From Lachnospira pectinoschiza (GTDB lineage: Bacteria; Bacillota; Clostridia; Lachnospirales; Lachnospiraceae): DNA of 64,000 bases. Made by a program: the position numbers and the translations under genes. Shown here in pieces: positions 8,510-17,760 of the stretch. The notes under the pieces are model-generated. The model saw nothing but the letters and a program-made list of their open reading frames with translations. It was not told the DNA's origin and ran no database searches. Each line of letters opens with the position of its first letter. Positions within the stretch are counted from its first letter, which is position 1. The DNA is taken from positions 124,001-188,000 of the forward strand of contig NZ_JAJCRR010000007.1 in the NCBI RefSeq assembly GCF_020564355.1, given 5' to 3'.

Positions 8510-10327
8510 TTACTGTGCGGACTGCACACTGCACCAGTCCTCTAAGCGGTCAAACAGCATATCAAACGGCACAGACCCCATATCTAAAATATATTTGTGA
8601 AAGTCCGGATTGGAAAACGCGGAACCTGTCTGCGCCCGGGCTTCTTTTTTTAATTCTGAAAATCCAATCCAGCCAAGCACATATTTGCAGTAATTGCCGG
8701 GGTTGGAAACCATGGACAGATACATTTCATGCGCAACATTCTTGTCTGTAAATCCAAAATCAGCAATATAGGAAGCTACGTCATTTTCCGTCCAGCCAAG
8801 GGCATTAATTCCGAGGTCACATTTTGCATACAGACATAGAATTGTGGCGTAATTTGCCTGTGCAAGCATGTTGAGCAGGGGGTTTCCGGTGTCGGCATAC
8901 GAATAGGAAAAAAGCTCACAGTAGGTAGCCCAGCCTTCCACATAACCGTCCGGTGCAATCAGATAGCGGATAAGGTCCGGGTCAGAATCCGCAAAATACG
9001 TAGTCTGATATAAATGCCCCGGATATCCTTCATGTGCCAGTGTCGGATAAAGCTGTGAGGAACGTGTGTCTTTCGGATTAATATAGATAGAATTAATATT
9101 CAGATTATCCAGCTGTGGCAGAAAGTACATGGCGGGACTGACCGAATCCTGCAGCGCTTCGGTAATATATTTAATATCATAGCTGACATCCGGTCCCTGC
9201 GGGAAATCTGCAGCAATTTTTGTCTTTAAATCAGTAAGGACCGCTGCCGGTTCGGTTATGGAAAACGAAAAATTGTTAAACTGGCTGGAAAGAGAAGAAT
9301 CCTTTGCCATCAGTGTCTGCATTGTCAACAGGTTGGAGCGGATATAGCTATCCAGCAGCGTATTGTATTCATCGACAGACTTTGACCAGCCAAGCGAATG
9401 GTTTAAAAGATACCGGAAATACTTTTCGCCGTCCGGGTAATTGCAAAGACCGCCCTGATAACGGTTCGTGCCGGTAAGTTTTTTGAGTCCGTCTGTCAAA
9501 ATGCGGTAGCCTTTTATAAGATGCCCGGTGACTGCCGCCTGATTGGCAGTTTTGTAAGCCGCTTTATCGGCATCGGAAATGCCGGTTAAAGCATCTAATT
9601 TTTCATCAAAAGTCGTAATCAGATAGCTGTCCGGACTGCCGGCACTTTCGATAAAATTTTCACATTCTCCGACAATCTGTGTGGCAAGCGCATCCTCCAT
9701 AAAATAACCGTTCCGGCTGCGCAGGGCTTCGTAATCGGCAAGGCTTTGAAAATAGCCGTCCGAGTCTTCTAAAAGTGCTAAGTATTCTTTGACGTCTTTT
9801 TCTTCTTCAAAAGTGTATTCTGCGAGAATCAGCGGAAATTGTACGTGAAAACCGGTCGTTGTGCATAAGCTGGTCTGGAAAAGGAATAAATCCGAGTATT
9901 CCAGTTCATTTTGCAGGTAAATAAGCAGTTCATCGTAGGTAATCTGCTGTTTTGGGGACAGCGTTGTGCGGTCAAAGCTTTTTAGAGCCGTGAGTTTACC
10001 GGTAATATCAGATGTATTGTCAAGACCGGCAAGGTCATACCGTCCGAGTGTGACCTCGTAATTGTCAATGCCAAAGTCTGACGGATGTTCCATGTAGGAA
10101 TGAAGGGTTATGGTATCTGTTGTGACGGTTTCCGTAAAAAGACGGTTTACATAGTCATTGAAGGCTTCATTACGGGTTTCAGAATGCGGGCTGTCTGTAA
10201 TCTGTCCGGTATCATTGCCGGGATTTTTGGCTTCCGGAGAGTTAAAGCAGGCACTGCACGGCAGCAAAAGAACCGCACAAAGCAAAAGTGCCGCTGTCTT
10301 CTTAAAAAATAGAAGTTTTTTGTTCAT
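8510..10327 (-). CDS. DUF885 family lipoprotein, putative zinc metallopeptidase
   Basis: 605 residues. The signal peptide ends in a lipobox-like CSAC, so the protein is probably lipid-anchored outside the membrane. The DUF885 family is marked by the HEGYPGH motif, seen near residue 432, an HExxH-like zinc site found in gluzincin-type peptidases; activity here is family inference. ATG 10327 is chosen because GGAGG lies about ten bases upstream; the ATG at 10345 has no ribosome site. Single gene with its own promoter, divergent from metG. Peptide uptake or wall-peptide turnover are possible roles. Confidence 0.82.
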   Translation of the reverse strand: MNKKLLFFKKTAALLLCAVLLLPCSACFNSPEAKNPGNDTGQITDSPHSETRNEAFNDYVNRLFTETVTTDTITLHSYMEHPSDFGIDNYEVTLGRYDLAGLDNTSDITGKLTALKSFDRTTLSPKQQITYDELLIYLQNELEYSDLFLFQTSLCTTTGFHVQFPLILAEYTFEEEKDVKEYLALLEDSDGYFQSLADYEALRSRNGYFMEDALATQIVGECENFIESAGSPDSYLITTFDEKLDALTGISDADKAAYKTANQAAVTGHLIKGYRILTDGLKKLTGTNRYQGGLCNYPDGEKYFRYLLNHSLGWSKSVDEYNTLLDSYIRSNLLTMQTLMAKDSSLSSQFNNFSFSITEPAAVLTDLKTKIAADFPQGPDVSYDIKYITEALQDSVSPAMYFLPQLDNLNINSIYINPKDTRSSQLYPTLAHEGYPGHLYQTTYFADSDPDLIRYLIAPDGYVEGWATYCELFSYSYADTGNPLLNMLAQANYATILCLYAKCDLGINALGWTENDVASYIADFGFTDKNVAHEMYLSMVSNPGNYCKYVLGWIGFSELKKEARAQTGSAFSNPDFHKYILDMGSVPFDMLFDRLEDWCSVQSAQ

Positions 10328-10377
10328 AAATGGGGATTCCTCCATAAAACTAAAATGATTATACTGACGATGAAGTT

Positions 10378-10406
10378 ATTATACTTGATATCAATGAATA
10401 TGACAA
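10378..10406 (-). promoter_or_regulatory. Promoter of the DUF885 gene
   Basis: On the - strand: TTGTCA (10406-10401), a 17-base spacer and TATAAT (10383-10378). It is divergent from the metG promoter 30 bases away. Confidence 0.7.
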
Positions 10407-10436
10407 AGAAGTCAACTGTTTTTCGGGGCTGCAAAC

Positions 10437-10465
10437 TTGACATCTTACCATAATTTCACTATCAT
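10437..10465 (+). promoter_or_regulatory. Promoter of metG
   Basis: TTGACA (10437-10442), a 17-base spacer and TATCAT (10460-10465). The leader is about 60 bases and shows no T-box or SAM-type element. Confidence 0.7.
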
Positions 10466-10527
10466 TAGTCTATGTGTAAAAACGCGGGGAAATGCACCGC
10501 AATGGAGATTTGAAAGGAGAAAATAAT

Positions 10528-12498
10528 ATGCCACAGAATAAGGGACCGTTTTACATGACAACGGCAATTGCATATACATCAGGAAAGCCGCATATCGGCA
10601 ATACTTATGAAATCGTGCTTGCAGACAGCATTGCAAGATTCAGAAGACAGGAAGGATATGATGTTCGTTTCCAGACAGGAACCGATGAACACGGACAGAA
10701 GATTGAATTAAAGGCAGAAGAAGCGGGCGTGACACCAAAGGAATTTGTAGACGGTGTATCCGGTGAAATCAAGCGTATTTGGGATTTAATGAATACTTCT
10801 TATGATAAATTTATCCGTACCACTGATGCAGACCACGAAAAGCAGGTGCAGAAGATTTTTAAGAAGCTCTACGATAAGGGTGACATTTACAAGGGACATT
10901 ATGAAGGCATGTATTGTACACCTTGTGAATCCTTCTTTACGGCATCACAGCTGGTAGACGGCAAGTGTCCGGACTGCGGACGTCCCGTACAGCCTGCAAA
11001 GGAAGAAGCTTATTTCTTTAAGATGAGCAAGTATGCGGACCGCTTAATCAAGCATATTGAGGAACACCCGGAATTTATCCAGCCGGAATCCAGAAAGAAT
11101 GAAATGATGAACAACTTCTTAAAGGCAGGTTTACAGGATTTATGTGTATCGAGAACTTCCTTTAAGTGGGGTATTCCTGTAGATTTTGATGACAAGCATG
11201 TTATCTATGTATGGATTGACGCGCTTTCAAACTATATCACAGGACTGGGCTATGACGTAGACGGTAACAACGATGCGTTATTTGAAAAATACTGGCCGGC
11301 AGACTTACATCTGATTGGAAAGGATATTCTGCGTTTCCACACCATTTACTGGCCGATTATGCTGATGGCACTCGACCTTCCGCTGCCAAAGCAGGTATTT
11401 GGACATCCTTGGCTGTTACAGGGTGACGGCAAGATGAGTAAGTCAAAAGGAAATGTAATTTACGCAGATGACCTTGTAGATTTATTCGGTGTCGATGCAG
11501 TCAGATATTTCGTGCTTCATGAAATGCCTTTTGAAAATGACGGTGTTATCACATGGGAACTGCTTGTAGAACGTTTAAATTCCGAGCTTGCCAATACACT
11601 CGGAAACCTTGTCAACAGAACCATTGCCATGTCCAATAAATACTTTGGCGGTGTTGTGACAAAGACCGGTGTGACCGAAGAAGTCGATGACGACTTAAAG
11701 GCAGTTGTGACTGCAACAAGAGCAAAGGCACAGGAAAAGATGGCAACCCTGCACGTAGCCGATGCAATTACAGAAGTCTTCTCATTATTTAAGAGATGTA
11801 ATAAATATATTGATGAAACCATGCCTTGGGCGCTTGCAAAGGACGAAACAAAGCAGGACAGACTGGCAGAAGTACTTTACAACCTCGTAGAGAGCATTAC
11901 AATCGGTGCAAACCTTTTAACATCCTTTATGCCGGAAACATCAGAGAGAATCCTTGCACAGCTTTATCCTGAAAATGCAGAAGACGGTGTGCGTGATTTT
12001 GATGATTTAGACAAGTTCGGTTTAAGAGCATCCGGTGTCAAGGTAACGGACAAGCCGGAAATTCTGTTTGCAAGACTGGATTTAGAAGAAGTTTTAAAGA
12101 AGGCAGAAGAAATCCAGGCAGCACAGAAAGCAGCCGTAGGCGGTGTGCAGTACCCACAGGTAGAAGAAAAGCCGGAAATTACCATTGATGACTTTGATAA
12201 GATTCAGATTCGTGTCGGTGAAGTCTTAAAGTGTGAACCGGTGCCAAAGGCAAAGAAGCTGCTGGTTTCACAAATCCGTATCGGCGATGAAGTGCGCCAG
12301 ATTGTATCCGGTATTGCAAAGTATTACAAGCCGGAAGAAATGGTTGGCAAGAAGGTTGCCGTGATTACAAACTTAAAGCCGTGTAAGCTTTGCGGCGTAG
12401 AATCACAGGGCATGATTCTGGCAGCAGCCGATGATGCGGACAACTTATCTGTACTGACAGTAGATAAGGACATGATTGCCGGAAGCGAAATCCGCTAG
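10528..12498 (+). CDS. metG: Methionyl-tRNA synthetase
   Basis: Charges tRNA-Met with methionine in the cytoplasm. 656 residues from ATG 10528, with AAAGGAG eight bases upstream; an ATG at 10492 lacks a site. Class I signatures: HIGN at 22-25 and KMSKSK near 301. The zinc knuckle region has cysteines in YCTPCE and CPDCG (about 130-150). The C-terminus (about 553-656) is a Trbp111/EMAPII-like tRNA-binding domain, usual in the bacterial long form and used for dimerisation. Separated from the following lipoprotein gene by 88 bases. Confidence 0.97.
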   Translation: MPQNKGPFYMTTAIAYTSGKPHIGNTYEIVLADSIARFRRQEGYDVRFQTGTDEHGQKIELKAEEAGVTPKEFVDGVSGEIKRIWDLMNTSYDKFIRTTDADHEKQVQKIFKKLYDKGDIYKGHYEGMYCTPCESFFTASQLVDGKCPDCGRPVQPAKEEAYFFKMSKYADRLIKHIEEHPEFIQPESRKNEMMNNFLKAGLQDLCVSRTSFKWGIPVDFDDKHVIYVWIDALSNYITGLGYDVDGNNDALFEKYWPADLHLIGKDILRFHTIYWPIMLMALDLPLPKQVFGHPWLLQGDGKMSKSKGNVIYADDLVDLFGVDAVRYFVLHEMPFENDGVITWELLVERLNSELANTLGNLVNRTIAMSNKYFGGVVTKTGVTEEVDDDLKAVVTATRAKAQEKMATLHVADAITEVFSLFKRCNKYIDETMPWALAKDETKQDRLAEVLYNLVESITIGANLLTSFMPETSERILAQLYPENAEDGVRDFDDLDKFGLRASGVKVTDKPEILFARLDLEEVLKKAEEIQAAQKAAVGGVQYPQVEEKPEITIDDFDKIQIRVGEVLKCEPVPKAKKLLVSQIRIGDEVRQIVSGIAKYYKPEEMVGKKVAVITNLKPCKLCGVESQGMILAAADDADNLSVLTVDKDMIAGSEIR

Positions 12499-12586
12499 GC
12501 GGTGTCTGTTTTATAAGACACAAAAAGTATCAGAAGCACAGATTCAGGATTTATGACGGAAAGTTGTAAAAGTCAGGAGTGAGCAG

Positions 12587-13642
12587 ATGATAAATAAAAC
12601 AGATACAAAAAGGGCAGTGCCGCTGGTTTTAACAGCGGCGCTGCTGTTATCCGGGTGTGGTGTGAATGGCACATCTGCCGGACAGAATCAGAAGCCGGAC
12701 GGCGTACAGGAGGAAACACAGGTACAGACCGCAGAAGTCAAAGAAGTTGCAATCCTTTCCACGGCAGAGAGCCGGATTGTGGCAGACAGCACGGATATAA
12801 AGGCGGGCACGGGAATTGCATATCAGGATACCGATTTTAGCACGCCGGAGGATTATTTTTACAAATATTCCAATGTGGATTACGGGGAAATAGACGACCG
12901 TGTGACGTATTACAGCTCGACAATCGGTGAGGACAAGCAGTGCGGTGTCCTGCTCCCGCCGGGGTATGATACGTCTAAGAAGTATCCGGTCGTGTATCTT
13001 TTACACGGCTTTGGCGGCGACCATTTTGACTGGAACCGCGGTGACTGCTATGTGCAGGACATTTACGGCAATATGCTGGCAAATAATACGGCAGTTCCGG
13101 CGATCGTTGTCATGCCGGATATGTATACCGCACCGGCAGACACCAAAGAAACGGCGGACGGTGAGCAGAAGCGGGCGGCATACGACAAACTGGTGTACGA
13201 CCTTGAAAATGATCTAATGCCGTATATTGAAAGTCATTATGCTGTAAAGACCGGACGGGAAAACACAGCGATTATCGGTACTTCGCAGGGCGGAACAGAA
13301 GCGCTTGCAATCGGATTTTTATTGCAGGATAAAATCGGCTATATCGGTTCGCTTGCACCGTGTCCGGGCGTGATTCCCACACCGTATAATGAAGGAACAT
13401 ACTGGAACACGCCGTTAATGGACGATTTTACGATAGAAAGCCCGGCGATGGCACCGTACTATTTGCAGCTGGCAGCCGGAACGACAGACCCGTGGTGCTT
13501 AGAGCCGACAAAGTATTATGAAAATGTGCTGACCGATGAGCAGATTGCACACACATATTACCTGTTAGACGGTGCGGGACACGAGGATTCCGTATGGGAA
13601 AACGGACTGTATCAGTTTTTTAAACGCATTTTTAAACAGTAG
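12587..13642 (+). CDS. Esterase lipoprotein (CE1 / esterase D-like alpha/beta hydrolase)
   Basis: 351 residues. Signal peptide with lipobox LLSGC (Cys near 24), so surface-lipidated. The alpha/beta-hydrolase domain (about 100-350) has the nucleophile elbow GTSQGG (Ser233) and a late GAGHE (His332). Family members include feruloyl and acetyl-xylan esterases, which would suit the cell-wall-degrading enzymes in this window; the substrate cannot be read from sequence. An AGGAG ribosome site lies eight bases upstream. A nuclease gene follows after 17 bases, so it may share a transcript with it and rsmA. Confidence 0.83.
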   Translation: MINKTDTKRAVPLVLTAALLLSGCGVNGTSAGQNQKPDGVQEETQVQTAEVKEVAILSTAESRIVADSTDIKAGTGIAYQDTDFSTPEDYFYKYSNVDYGEIDDRVTYYSSTIGEDKQCGVLLPPGYDTSKKYPVVYLLHGFGGDHFDWNRGDCYVQDIYGNMLANNTAVPAIVVMPDMYTAPADTKETADGEQKRAAYDKLVYDLENDLMPYIESHYAVKTGRENTAIIGTSQGGTEALAIGFLLQDKIGYIGSLAPCPGVIPTPYNEGTYWNTPLMDDFTIESPAMAPYYLQLAAGTTDPWCLEPTKYYENVLTDEQIAHTYYLLDGAGHEDSVWENGLYQFFKRIFKQ

Positions 13643-13659
13643 CGGAGAAGAATAAAATT

Positions 13660-14445
13660 ATGAAAATATTTGAAACACACGCACACTACGATGACGAAGC
13701 TTTTAGAGAAGACCGCGAAGCGCTTTTTGATGAAATGTTTGCAAACGATATTGATACGATTATCAATGTCGGCGCCAGCTTTGCGGGATGTGAACAGTCC
13801 GTAGCTCTTGCAGACAGCCATGAAAAAATTTATGCGGCAGTCGGAATCCACCCGGAAGATGTGGAAGAATTAACGGAAGCACGCATGGCGTGGTTAAAAA
13901 AGACGGCATCGGAAAATGAAAAAGTGCTTGCAATCGGTGAAATCGGACTGGATTACCACTACCCGGAGCCGGCAAAAGAAATACAACAGCAGTGGTTCCG
14001 CAGACAGTTAAATCTCGCGGCAGATGTTAAAAAAACGGTGATTATCCATTCACGGGAAGCCTGTCAGGACACGCTTGCCTGCATGAGGGCAGAACATGCC
14101 GAACAGATTGGCGGCGTGATTCACTGCTATTCGTATTCCAAAGAAGCGGCACAGGAATTTTTAAAAATGGGCTTTTACTTCGGTTTTGGTGGTGTTGTGA
14201 CGTTTAAAAATGCAAAAAAGGCAGTCGAAGCAGTAGAAGCCATTCCGATAGAGAAGATTCTTTTGGAAACAGACTGTCCGTATATGGCACCCGAACCCAA
14301 CCGCGGCAAGAGAAATTACAGCGGCTACCTTCCGTATGTGGCGGAACGGATTGCGCAGATTAAGCAGATGACGGCACAGGAGGTCATTGATATTACCAAT
14401 GCAAACGCAAGGAAGCTGTTCGGGCTTTCTGCGGTACAGGACTAA
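13660..14445 (+). CDS. TatD family metal-dependent hydrolase (DNase)
   Basis: 261 residues of the TatD amidohydrolase-like TIM-barrel family: 3'-5' exonucleases acting on DNA or RNA in repair and turnover. The first metal site HAHYDD is at residues 6-11; metal ligands follow in GEIGLDYH and HSREA, and LLETDCPYMAPEPNRGKRN is the C-terminal family signature. Full length. GGAG lies about 14 bases upstream. It is followed after 15 bases by rsmA, a gene order common in Firmicutes (there usually with rnmV between, absent here). Confidence 0.92.
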   Translation: MKIFETHAHYDDEAFREDREALFDEMFANDIDTIINVGASFAGCEQSVALADSHEKIYAAVGIHPEDVEELTEARMAWLKKTASENEKVLAIGEIGLDYHYPEPAKEIQQQWFRRQLNLAADVKKTVIIHSREACQDTLACMRAEHAEQIGGVIHCYSYSKEAAQEFLKMGFYFGFGGVVTFKNAKKAVEAVEAIPIEKILLETDCPYMAPEPNRGKRNYSGYLPYVAERIAQIKQMTAQEVIDITNANARKLFGLSAVQD

Positions 14446-14460
14446 GAAAGGAAATGCAGC

Positions 14461-15360
14461 ATGGCGGAAAAAGATTATAAAAATGTAATGCACCTCGGAA
14501 ATCCCACCAATACAATCGCCGTATTGAACCGCTACGGATTTTCATTTCAGAAGAAGTTCGGACAGAATTTCTTAATTGATGAAAATGTGGTCGAAAAAAT
14601 TGTGCGCGATGCCGGTGTGACAAAAGACGACTTTGTACTGGAAATCGGACCGGGTATCGGAACGATGACACAGATTTTATGTGAAAATGCAAGAGAAGTC
14701 GTTGCTGTTGAAATTGACGATAAACTCATTCCGATTCTGACGGAGGATACGCTTTCGTGGTATGACAATGTTACGGTTATTCACGAAGACATTTTAAAGC
14801 TGGATATTGTAAAGCTTGCCAATGAGCGTAACGGCGGAAAGCCGATTAAGGTCGTTGCCAATCTTCCGTATTATATCACAACGCCGATTATTATGGGGCT
14901 GTTTGAAAGCCATGTGCCGTTAGACAGCATTACGATTATGGTGCAGAAGGAAGTGGCAGATCGTATGCAGGTCGGACCGGGAACGAAGGATTACGGTGCG
15001 CTTTCGCTTGCGGTGCAGTATTATGCAAAGCCGCAGATTTTATTAAATGTTCCGGCAAGCTGTTTTATGCCGCGTCCGAATGTGGACTCCGCTGTTATCC
15101 AGCTTACGCGTTATGAAAAGCCGCCGGTGGAAGTTGCTGACGAGCATCTGATGTTTCGTTTAATCCGTGCATCTTTCAATCAGCGCAGAAAGACGATGAC
15201 AAACAGTGTCGGGAACAGTCCGGAGCTGTCCGTGTCCAAAGAACAGATGGCAGCAGCCCTTGAAAAATGCGGGCTTTCTGCAACCGTGCGCGGAGAAGCA
15301 CTGACCCTTGAGCAGTTTGCCGAACTTGCAAATGTGCTTTCGGAAGATACTGGGAAGTAA
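14461..15360 (+). CDS. rsmA: 16S rRNA (A1518/A1519) dimethyltransferase
   Basis: Dimethylates two adjacent adenines in the 3' terminal helix of 16S rRNA using SAM, late in small-subunit assembly. 299 residues; SAM-binding motif LEIGPGIGTMT (about 60-70), catalytic NLPYYIT (about 137-143) and the C-terminal helical domain with FNQRRKT near 238-245. Loss gives kasugamycin resistance. AAAGGA is placed eight bases before the ATG. Confidence 0.96.
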   Translation: MAEKDYKNVMHLGNPTNTIAVLNRYGFSFQKKFGQNFLIDENVVEKIVRDAGVTKDDFVLEIGPGIGTMTQILCENAREVVAVEIDDKLIPILTEDTLSWYDNVTVIHEDILKLDIVKLANERNGGKPIKVVANLPYYITTPIIMGLFESHVPLDSITIMVQKEVADRMQVGPGTKDYGALSLAVQYYAKPQILLNVPASCFMPRPNVDSAVIQLTRYEKPPVEVADEHLMFRLIRASFNQRRKTMTNSVGNSPELSVSKEQMAAALEKCGLSATVRGEALTLEQFAELANVLSEDTGK

Positions 15361-15394
15361 TGTGAAGTATAAAAATCCGTCATATTTTAAAAAT

Positions 15395-15454
15395 CCAATT
15401 CATAAGGTTGCGTTAGGAGTTCACTGCAAGCAGTCTATTAATAGTATGAATTGG
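15395..15454 (+). promoter_or_regulatory. Two-tier leader hairpin ending at the ribosome site
   Basis: An outer stem CCAATTCATA (15395-15404) with TATGAATTGG (15445-15454), 10 bp perfect, encloses an inner hairpin ACTGC-AA-GCAGT (15423-15434). The 3' arm runs straight into the Shine-Dalgarno AGGAAA of the next gene, so folding could control translation. Confidence 0.55.
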
Positions 15455-15461
15455 AGGAAAT

Positions 15462-16634
15462 ATGGCGGATTATAAAAGACTGGTTTCATATATTTATGCG
15501 TACCCGGGCGGTGTCCGGGATAAAAATGTTGGGTTTGCCAAAGCGGAGGTCAGAAACGGACAGTTTAAGCTGACAGTTTCCGTAAAAGGTGTCTATACAG
15601 ATACCCCTGAGTTATTTGGCGTTTATGTGATGGTTGATGGAAAGAAACATCAGCCGGGCGGGTTTACCCTGCTAAAAACAGGAACAGTCATGGTCAATCA
15701 GGGAATCGGACAGTATCAGGATTTATTCAATCCAATGAATATCAATCAATCAGGTTATACATTTGAAGATATCAGCGGCATTGCGCTTGCGAGAGAAAAT
15801 GAGGACTTTTACCGTATGTTCAGTCTGTGGGAGGATTGTATACTGAATACAGAGGACATTACATTTGCACAGCCGGAAGCGGCGGCGGCTTCAAATCCGG
15901 TGGCGCAGGCAGATTCAGAGGAAGTGTCTGTGAAAGAACAGGTAAACCGGACAACAGGGCAGGAGGCGGAGAGAAAATCCGCGGAAATGTCCGGGAATGT
16001 GCGTGAATCTGAAACAGTGCGGCGGAACGCGGAAGATGTTTCAGAAAATGAGGTAGAAGAAGCGGCGGTAACATCAAAGCCGGCAACACCCGAATCCGCA
16101 CAGTCAGCCGGTCAGCAGGCGGATTTGCAACAGGAAACGGCACAGATGAAGGCACAGCAGGTACGCGCCATGGAAGCGGTGCAGGAGTTATTGTTCCGGA
16201 ATACAAATCCGCAAGGCACAATGCCACAAAATACAAAACTGCAAGACACAACGCCGCAAAATGCAAAGCCACAAGAGGAAATGCCGGCATTTGAAAAAGT
16301 ATTTATCAACCGGGATTTTATAGATGCGTTTGAAGATGACTACTTTTATGACTGTGTGGAAGTGACACCGGAGCTTTTAAAGCAGCTTCCGATTGAGGAC
16401 GACGCTGTTGTAAACAACAGCTTTCTAGTGCATGGATATTATAATTTTAAGCATATTCTTTTTGGAAAAGTCTGTGAAAATGACAATAACACCCGGTATT
16501 TTATCGGAGTTCCGGGAATGTACTGCAACCGGGAGCGGTTTATGGCATCGATGTTTGGCTTTTGCAACTTCAAAAAGAGCCACAGAAGCGACTATTCCAA
16601 TCCATATTTCGGATACTGGTATCAGGAAATATAG
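15462..16634 (+). CDS. Conserved Lachnospiraceae protein with two end domains (possibly DUF6128)
   Basis: 390 residues, no signal peptide or membrane segment. A conserved-looking N-terminal domain (about 1-125) and C-terminal domain (about 285-390) flank a low-complexity Glu/Gln/Asn/Thr-rich centre (about 130-285) with short N-T-x-x-Q repeats. The C-terminus, with GVPGMYCNRERFMASMFGF and a final NPYFGYWYQ, resembles a protein family I associate with Lachnospiraceae, perhaps DUF6128; that name is uncertain. Function unknown. GGAGG lies five bases before the ATG and is partly covered by a leader hairpin. Its 3' end overlaps the convergent acetyltransferase gene by 13 bases. Confidence 0.7.
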   Translation: MADYKRLVSYIYAYPGGVRDKNVGFAKAEVRNGQFKLTVSVKGVYTDTPELFGVYVMVDGKKHQPGGFTLLKTGTVMVNQGIGQYQDLFNPMNINQSGYTFEDISGIALARENEDFYRMFSLWEDCILNTEDITFAQPEAAAASNPVAQADSEEVSVKEQVNRTTGQEAERKSAEMSGNVRESETVRRNAEDVSENEVEEAAVTSKPATPESAQSAGQQADLQQETAQMKAQQVRAMEAVQELLFRNTNPQGTMPQNTKLQDTTPQNAKPQEEMPAFEKVFINRDFIDAFEDDYFYDCVEVTPELLKQLPIEDDAVVNNSFLVHGYYNFKHILFGKVCENDNNTRYFIGVPGMYCNRERFMASMFGFCNFKKSHRSDYSNPYFGYWYQEI

Positions 16635-17164
16635 ACAAAGCGCAGGTGGTCTTCCCATTTGCCACGCAGATATACATAAGAGTAAGCAGTGCCTTCCGGA
16701 ATAAATCCAAGCTTTGTGGCAAGTGAAATGGAAGCGGTGTTCTGCGGTGCAATATAGGCTTCTACGCGGTGCATGTGCATTTCCGTGACAAGAATTTTTA
16801 AAGCCATGGTCAGCATACGCCGTCCGTAACCTAAATGCTGGAATTCTTTGTCAATTTTATAACCGGTGGTGCAGGAACAAAATGCTCCCTTTTTGATGTC
16901 AGAAAAGGACACCGTTCCGATAATCTTGTCGGGGAAATTCGTATCAAACAAAAAGAAGCGGATGTGTTTTCCGGCAACAAAAGCGTTGTATTCCGCAGTT
17001 AAAAGGGACTGGATAAATGCTTTGGTGTAAAAATGGTCCGGCTTATCCGTTTCATAAATATCAAACTGTTCCCGGTTGCGCCGGTAAAAAGAAAGCACGG
17101 CATCGGCATATTCGGCGGTGAGAACGCGCAGTATCAGATGATTGTTTTTGTACTCAAATTTCAC
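16622..17164 (-). CDS. GNAT family N-acetyltransferase (RimJ/RimL-like)
   Basis: 180 residues of the GNAT fold: transfers acetyl from acetyl-CoA to an amine. The acetyl-CoA-binding segment QHLGYGRRML near 111-120 fits the Q/R-x-x-G-x-G/A motif, and the C-terminal NTASISLATKLGF pattern is typical of RimJ/RimL-type enzymes that modify N-terminal amines. The actual target is unknown. Its start overlaps the stop of the upstream tRNA deaminase gene by four bases (ATGA), so the two are translationally coupled. Confidence 0.85.
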   Translation of the reverse strand: MKFEYKNNHLILRVLTAEYADAVLSFYRRNREQFDIYETDKPDHFYTKAFIQSLLTAEYNAFVAGKHIRFFLFDTNFPDKIIGTVSFSDIKKGAFCSCTTGYKIDKEFQHLGYGRRMLTMALKILVTEMHMHRVEAYIAPQNTASISLATKLGFIPEGTAYSYVYLRGKWEDHLRFVYIS

Positions 17165-17643
17165 GATGGTTCCCTCCGCTTTGCTTTTTCCTGACGTAAC
17201 TGTTTAAAAAAGGAAGAAAGCATGGTGGAACATTCTTCTTCCAGTACACCGCGGGTCACTTCACAGCGGTGGTTAAACTGCTCCATTTGAAGAATATTTA
17301 ACACAGAACCGCCGCACCCGGCTTTCGGGTTCATCGAGCCGATAACAACCCTTGGAATCCGTGCCTGTACAATCGCCCCGGCGCACATCTGGCACGGTTC
17401 AAGTGTAATATAAATCGTACAGTCTTCCAGCCGCCAGTCGCCGATAACGCGGCTGGCTTTTTTGATTGCGGTAATTTCTGCATGTCCGAGTGTGGTCTTG
17501 TCGGTATTTCTGCGGTTGTACCCGCGCGCAATAATTTTGTCCTGATAGACAATGACACAGCCAATCGGGACTTCTTTTAATTTTAACGCTTTCTTAGCCT
17601 GTTTTATGGCTTCTTTCATATATTTGGTATCTAATTCATTCAT
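17161..17643 (-). CDS. tadA: tRNA-specific adenosine deaminase
   Basis: Converts A34 to inosine in the tRNA-Arg(ACG) anticodon. 160 residues with zinc-deaminase motifs HAE (His54, catalytic Glu56) and PCQMC (Cys84, Cys87). The last 20 or so residues are basic. The start is unusual: there is no Shine-Dalgarno, and TATAAT ends nine bases before the ATG, suggesting a leaderless or near-leaderless message. First gene of a two-gene operon with the acetyltransferase. Confidence 0.93.
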   Translation of the reverse strand: MNELDTKYMKEAIKQAKKALKLKEVPIGCVIVYQDKIIARGYNRRNTDKTTLGHAEITAIKKASRVIGDWRLEDCTIYITLEPCQMCAGAIVQARIPRVVIGSMNPKAGCGGSVLNILQMEQFNHRCEVTRGVLEEECSTMLSSFFKQLRQEKAKRREPS

Positions 17644-17652
17644 AATAGAATT

Positions 17653-17682
17653 ATTATAGTATATTTGACGGGAGATTGCCAG
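17653..17682 (-). promoter_or_regulatory. Putative promoter giving a leaderless tadA transcript
   Basis: On the - strand, TATAAT at 17658-17653 with a fair -35 (CTGGCA, 17682-17677, 18-base spacer). Normal spacing would place the first transcribed base within about three bases of the tadA ATG at 17643. Confidence 0.45.
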
Positions 17683-17694
17683 TGGGGAGAAGAT

Positions 17695-17731
17695 AAAAAA
17701 GGACAGCCGTTCTAAAAACCAACAGCTGTCC
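17695..17731 (-). terminator. Intrinsic terminator of the DUF2207-lemA operon
   Basis: GGACAGC (17701-17707) pairs with GCTGTCC (17725-17731); in - strand transcripts it is followed by TTTTTT (17700-17695). Confidence 0.8.
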
Positions 17732-17760
17732 TAAAAATATGTGAATAAATTTTTTATATC

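Noticed and set aside
10466-10527. T-box or SAM riboswitch before metG
   Set aside because: The leader is only about 60 bases and lacks the T-box bulge sequence and a terminator.
15859-16290. Proline/leucine-rich frame on the - strand of the gene at 15462
   Set aside because: Reverse reading of a low-complexity Glu/Gln/Ala-rich segment; no ribosome site.
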